Position numbers and translations under genes: made by a program. From Sphingomonas sp. (lineage in GTDB: Bacteria; Pseudomonadota; Alphaproteobacteria; Sphingomonadales; Sphingomonadaceae): a DNA stretch of 64,000 nucleotides. Under the pieces are notes generated by a model. That model did not search any database, was not told the DNA's origin, and saw nothing but the letters and a program-made list of their open reading frames with translations. Below are positions 62,593 to 64,000 of the stretch, one piece after another (position 1 is the stretch's first letter; each line of letters begins with the position of its first letter). The stretch spans positions 5,001 through 69,000 of the forward strand of contig NZ_JAFKMA010000003.1 of the NCBI RefSeq assembly GCF_017304635.1, written 5' to 3'.

Positions 62593-63959
62593 TCCACGAT
62601 CTCGCCTTTGTCGGGTTCCTGGCCGCGATCATGGGGCTGGCGCTGCGGCGGCCATTCCTGTTCATCCTGGCGTACGTCTATATCGATATCGTCTCGCCGC
62701 AGCGGCTGACCTACACGCTGCTCAATTCGGTGCCGATCTCGCTGATCGCAGTGGCGCTGGCGGTCGGGTCGTGGGCGCTGGTCGACGACAAGAGCGATGC
62801 GCGGGTCGCGCCGCGCCAGCTGATGATCCTGCTGCTGCTCGGCTGGTGTGCGTCGACCACGTTCCGTGCCGATTTCCCGGCCGACGCGCTGGATAAGTGG
62901 GACTGGGTGTGGAAGGCGCTGGCGTTCGCCGCGTTCCTGCCGCTGACGCTGCGCACGCGGCTCCGCATCGAAGCGTTGCTGACCTTCATGGTGCTGTCGG
63001 CCGCCTCGATCGTCATCGTCGGCGGGATCAAGACGCTGGCGGGCGGCGGCGGCTATGGCGAGCTCGACCTGATGGTCTCGAACAATTCGGGTCTGTACGA
63101 GGGCTCGACCATCTCGACCGTGGCCATCGCGATCATCCCGACGATCCTGTGGCTGTCGAAGCACGGCACGATCTTTCCGAACGACTGGAAGCGCAAGCTG
63201 TTCTGCTACGCGCTGATCTTCGCCTGCCTGCTGATCCCGATCGGCACCTCGACGCGGACCGGGCTGCTGTGCATCGGGCTGTGCGCGCTGCTGCTGCTGC
63301 GCGATTCGAAGCGGAAGTTCCTGTATCTCGCGATCATCGGTGCGATGGCGCTGACCGCGATCCCGTTCCTGCCCAAGTCGTTCACCGACCGCATGTCGAC
63401 GATCCAGTCGTACCAGCAGGACGAATCCGCCGCGACTCGAGTCGCCGTCTGGGCGTGGACGTGGGATTACGTGAAGCAGCACCCGATGGGCGGCGGGTTC
63501 GAAATGTATCGCCAGAACCACATCCGCTACGACATCGTGAAGGTGGACGGGACGAAGGACAATGCGAAGCTCGATTCGACGCTGACCACCGATCGCGCGC
63601 GCGCCTATCACTCCGCCTATTTCGAGATGCTGGGCGAGCAGGGCTGGCCCGGTTTCCTGCTGTGGCTCGGGATCGGGCTCGCCGGATTGTTCCGAATGGA
63701 AGTAATCCGCCGCCGCTATCGCAAGGCGGAAGGCGACGAGGCGTGGATCGCGCCGCTCGCGGGCGCGCTGCAATCGGCGCACATCCTCTACATGCTGGGC
63801 GCGTGCTTCATCGCGATCGCCTTCCAGCCGTTCATGCTGATGATGGTCGGCGCGCAGATCGGGCTCGACACCTATCTCAAGCGCAAGCGCGCCGAAGCCA
63901 GCTTCCGTCCGATGAAGCGGGTGCGGCCGATGACGACGCCGCAGCCGGCGCTGGCGTGA
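62589..63959 (+). CDS. Exosortase A-associated O-glycosylation ligase (TIGR03097-type)
   Basis: A 456-residue membrane protein of the O-antigen ligase/Wzy superfamily. It has about 10 helices, the family-typical N terminus LAFVGFLAAIMGLALRRPFLFILAYVYIDIVSPQ, then FRADFPADALDKWDWVWKA. A large periplasmic loop contains GGGFEMYRQNHI and RAYHSAYFEMLGEQGWPGFLLWL, with the conserved His of the ligase active site. In genomes with exosortase A these ligases are proposed to attach glycan to PEP-CTERM proteins. It is coupled to the small gene upstream. Confidence 0.9.
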   Translation: MIHDLAFVGFLAAIMGLALRRPFLFILAYVYIDIVSPQRLTYTLLNSVPISLIAVALAVGSWALVDDKSDARVAPRQLMILLLLGWCASTTFRADFPADALDKWDWVWKALAFAAFLPLTLRTRLRIEALLTFMVLSAASIVIVGGIKTLAGGGGYGELDLMVSNNSGLYEGSTISTVAIAIIPTILWLSKHGTIFPNDWKRKLFCYALIFACLLIPIGTSTRTGLLCIGLCALLLLRDSKRKFLYLAIIGAMALTAIPFLPKSFTDRMSTIQSYQQDESAATRVAVWAWTWDYVKQHPMGGGFEMYRQNHIRYDIVKVDGTKDNAKLDSTLTTDRARAYHSAYFEMLGEQGWPGFLLWLGIGLAGLFRMEVIRRRYRKAEGDEAWIAPLAGALQSAHILYMLGACFIAIAFQPFMLMMVGAQIGLDTYLKRKRAEASFRPMKRVRPMTTPQPALA

Positions 63960-64000
63960 ACGGAGCGCCGACCGAACTGCGCGCGCTCACCTCCGCGCGC
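63956..64000 (+). CDS. Partial gene, possible acyltransferase 3 family (truncated by window end)
   Basis: A GTG at 63956 overlaps the ligase stop (GTGA) and opens a frame reading VNGAPTELRALTSAR to the window end. The E-L-R-A-L-T-S-x-R opening is typical of acyltransferase 3 membrane proteins. Only 15 codons are visible, so the call is tentative. Confidence 0.4.
   Translation, partial: MNGAPTELRALTSAR

Overview
The window is a high-GC alphaproteobacterial chromosome segment, almost certainly from a sphingomonad (Sphingomonas or a close relative). Supporting signs are the DUF4167 and GapR (DUF2312) proteins, a 41-residue bL36, a GTGA/ATGA stop-start coupling habit, a CIRCE-controlled groESL, a sigma-54-type promoter before glnBA, an alphaproteobacterial-type SOS box, and exosortase-A-associated glycan genes. 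I see no prophage, CRISPR array, transposase gene or rRNA operon. Nearly all genes are chromosomal housekeeping or conserved sphingomonad genes.

Layout. 0-7 kb: a polysaccharide flippase, a CBS protein, DUF4167, then the minus-strand translation operon hisS-prfA-(DUF559)-prmC. 7-14 kb: DUF1345, an M61 peptidase, ppa, a DMT exporter with a coupled GNAT, a retropepsin-like protease, and ispG with a coupled thioredoxin-like protein. 14-22 kb: a membrane acyltransferase, isoaspartyl peptidase, an FAD oxidoreductase, an APC permease, an AI-2E family protein, a ThDP enzyme and tRNA-Gly(CCC). 22-27 kb: an ABC-F ATPase and a PepSY/response regulator/histidine kinase cluster. 27-30.6 kb: two tandem glycine-zipper proteins, a gene-free 1.1 kb stretch, an orphan SMI1/KNR4 immunity-type protein, a TRIC channel, and a repeat-rich gap. 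30.6-37.5 kb: sppA-GNAT, a MATE transporter, groES-groEL and a DUF7660 protein. 37.5-47.5 kb: a GNAT, an M3 peptidase with a DUF4142 lipoprotein, a mannose-1-P guanylyltransferase, a CinA-like protein, map, glnB-glnA, a slipin, GapR and DUF1244. 47.5-59 kb: pyk, a LexA-like regulator divergent from two small genes, a sigma-54-type small gene, purE-purK, a tandem pair of sphingomonad secreted proteins, an alpha/beta hydrolase, gpmA, a dienelactone hydrolase, a Cys-rich orphan, an M14 peptidase, a DUF4136 lipoprotein and rpmJ. 59-64 kb: a HAD phosphatase, conserved hypotheticals, and an exosortase-A-associated glycosyltransferase and O-glycosylation ligase, followed by a truncated gene that may be an acyltransferase.

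The most unusual content lies between genes. I find at least seven families of dispersed palindromic repeats. Two convergent gene junctions carry related ~80-bp hairpins sharing a TAGGATA loop. A 270-bp nested element with 32-bp terminal inverted repeats sits just upstream of purE; its arm mismatches would all be G-U wobbles in the purE-strand RNA. A DUF559 endonuclease-fold gene bounded by inverted REP copies exactly fills the prfA-prmC junction. A 68-aa gene has a near-consensus sigma-54 promoter and two operator palindromes 21 bp apart. A GTTC-N7-GTTC SOS box sits between a LexA-like S24 regulator and a two-gene operon of unknown function. All functional claims rest on reading the sequence and recalled family knowledge; no database search was run.
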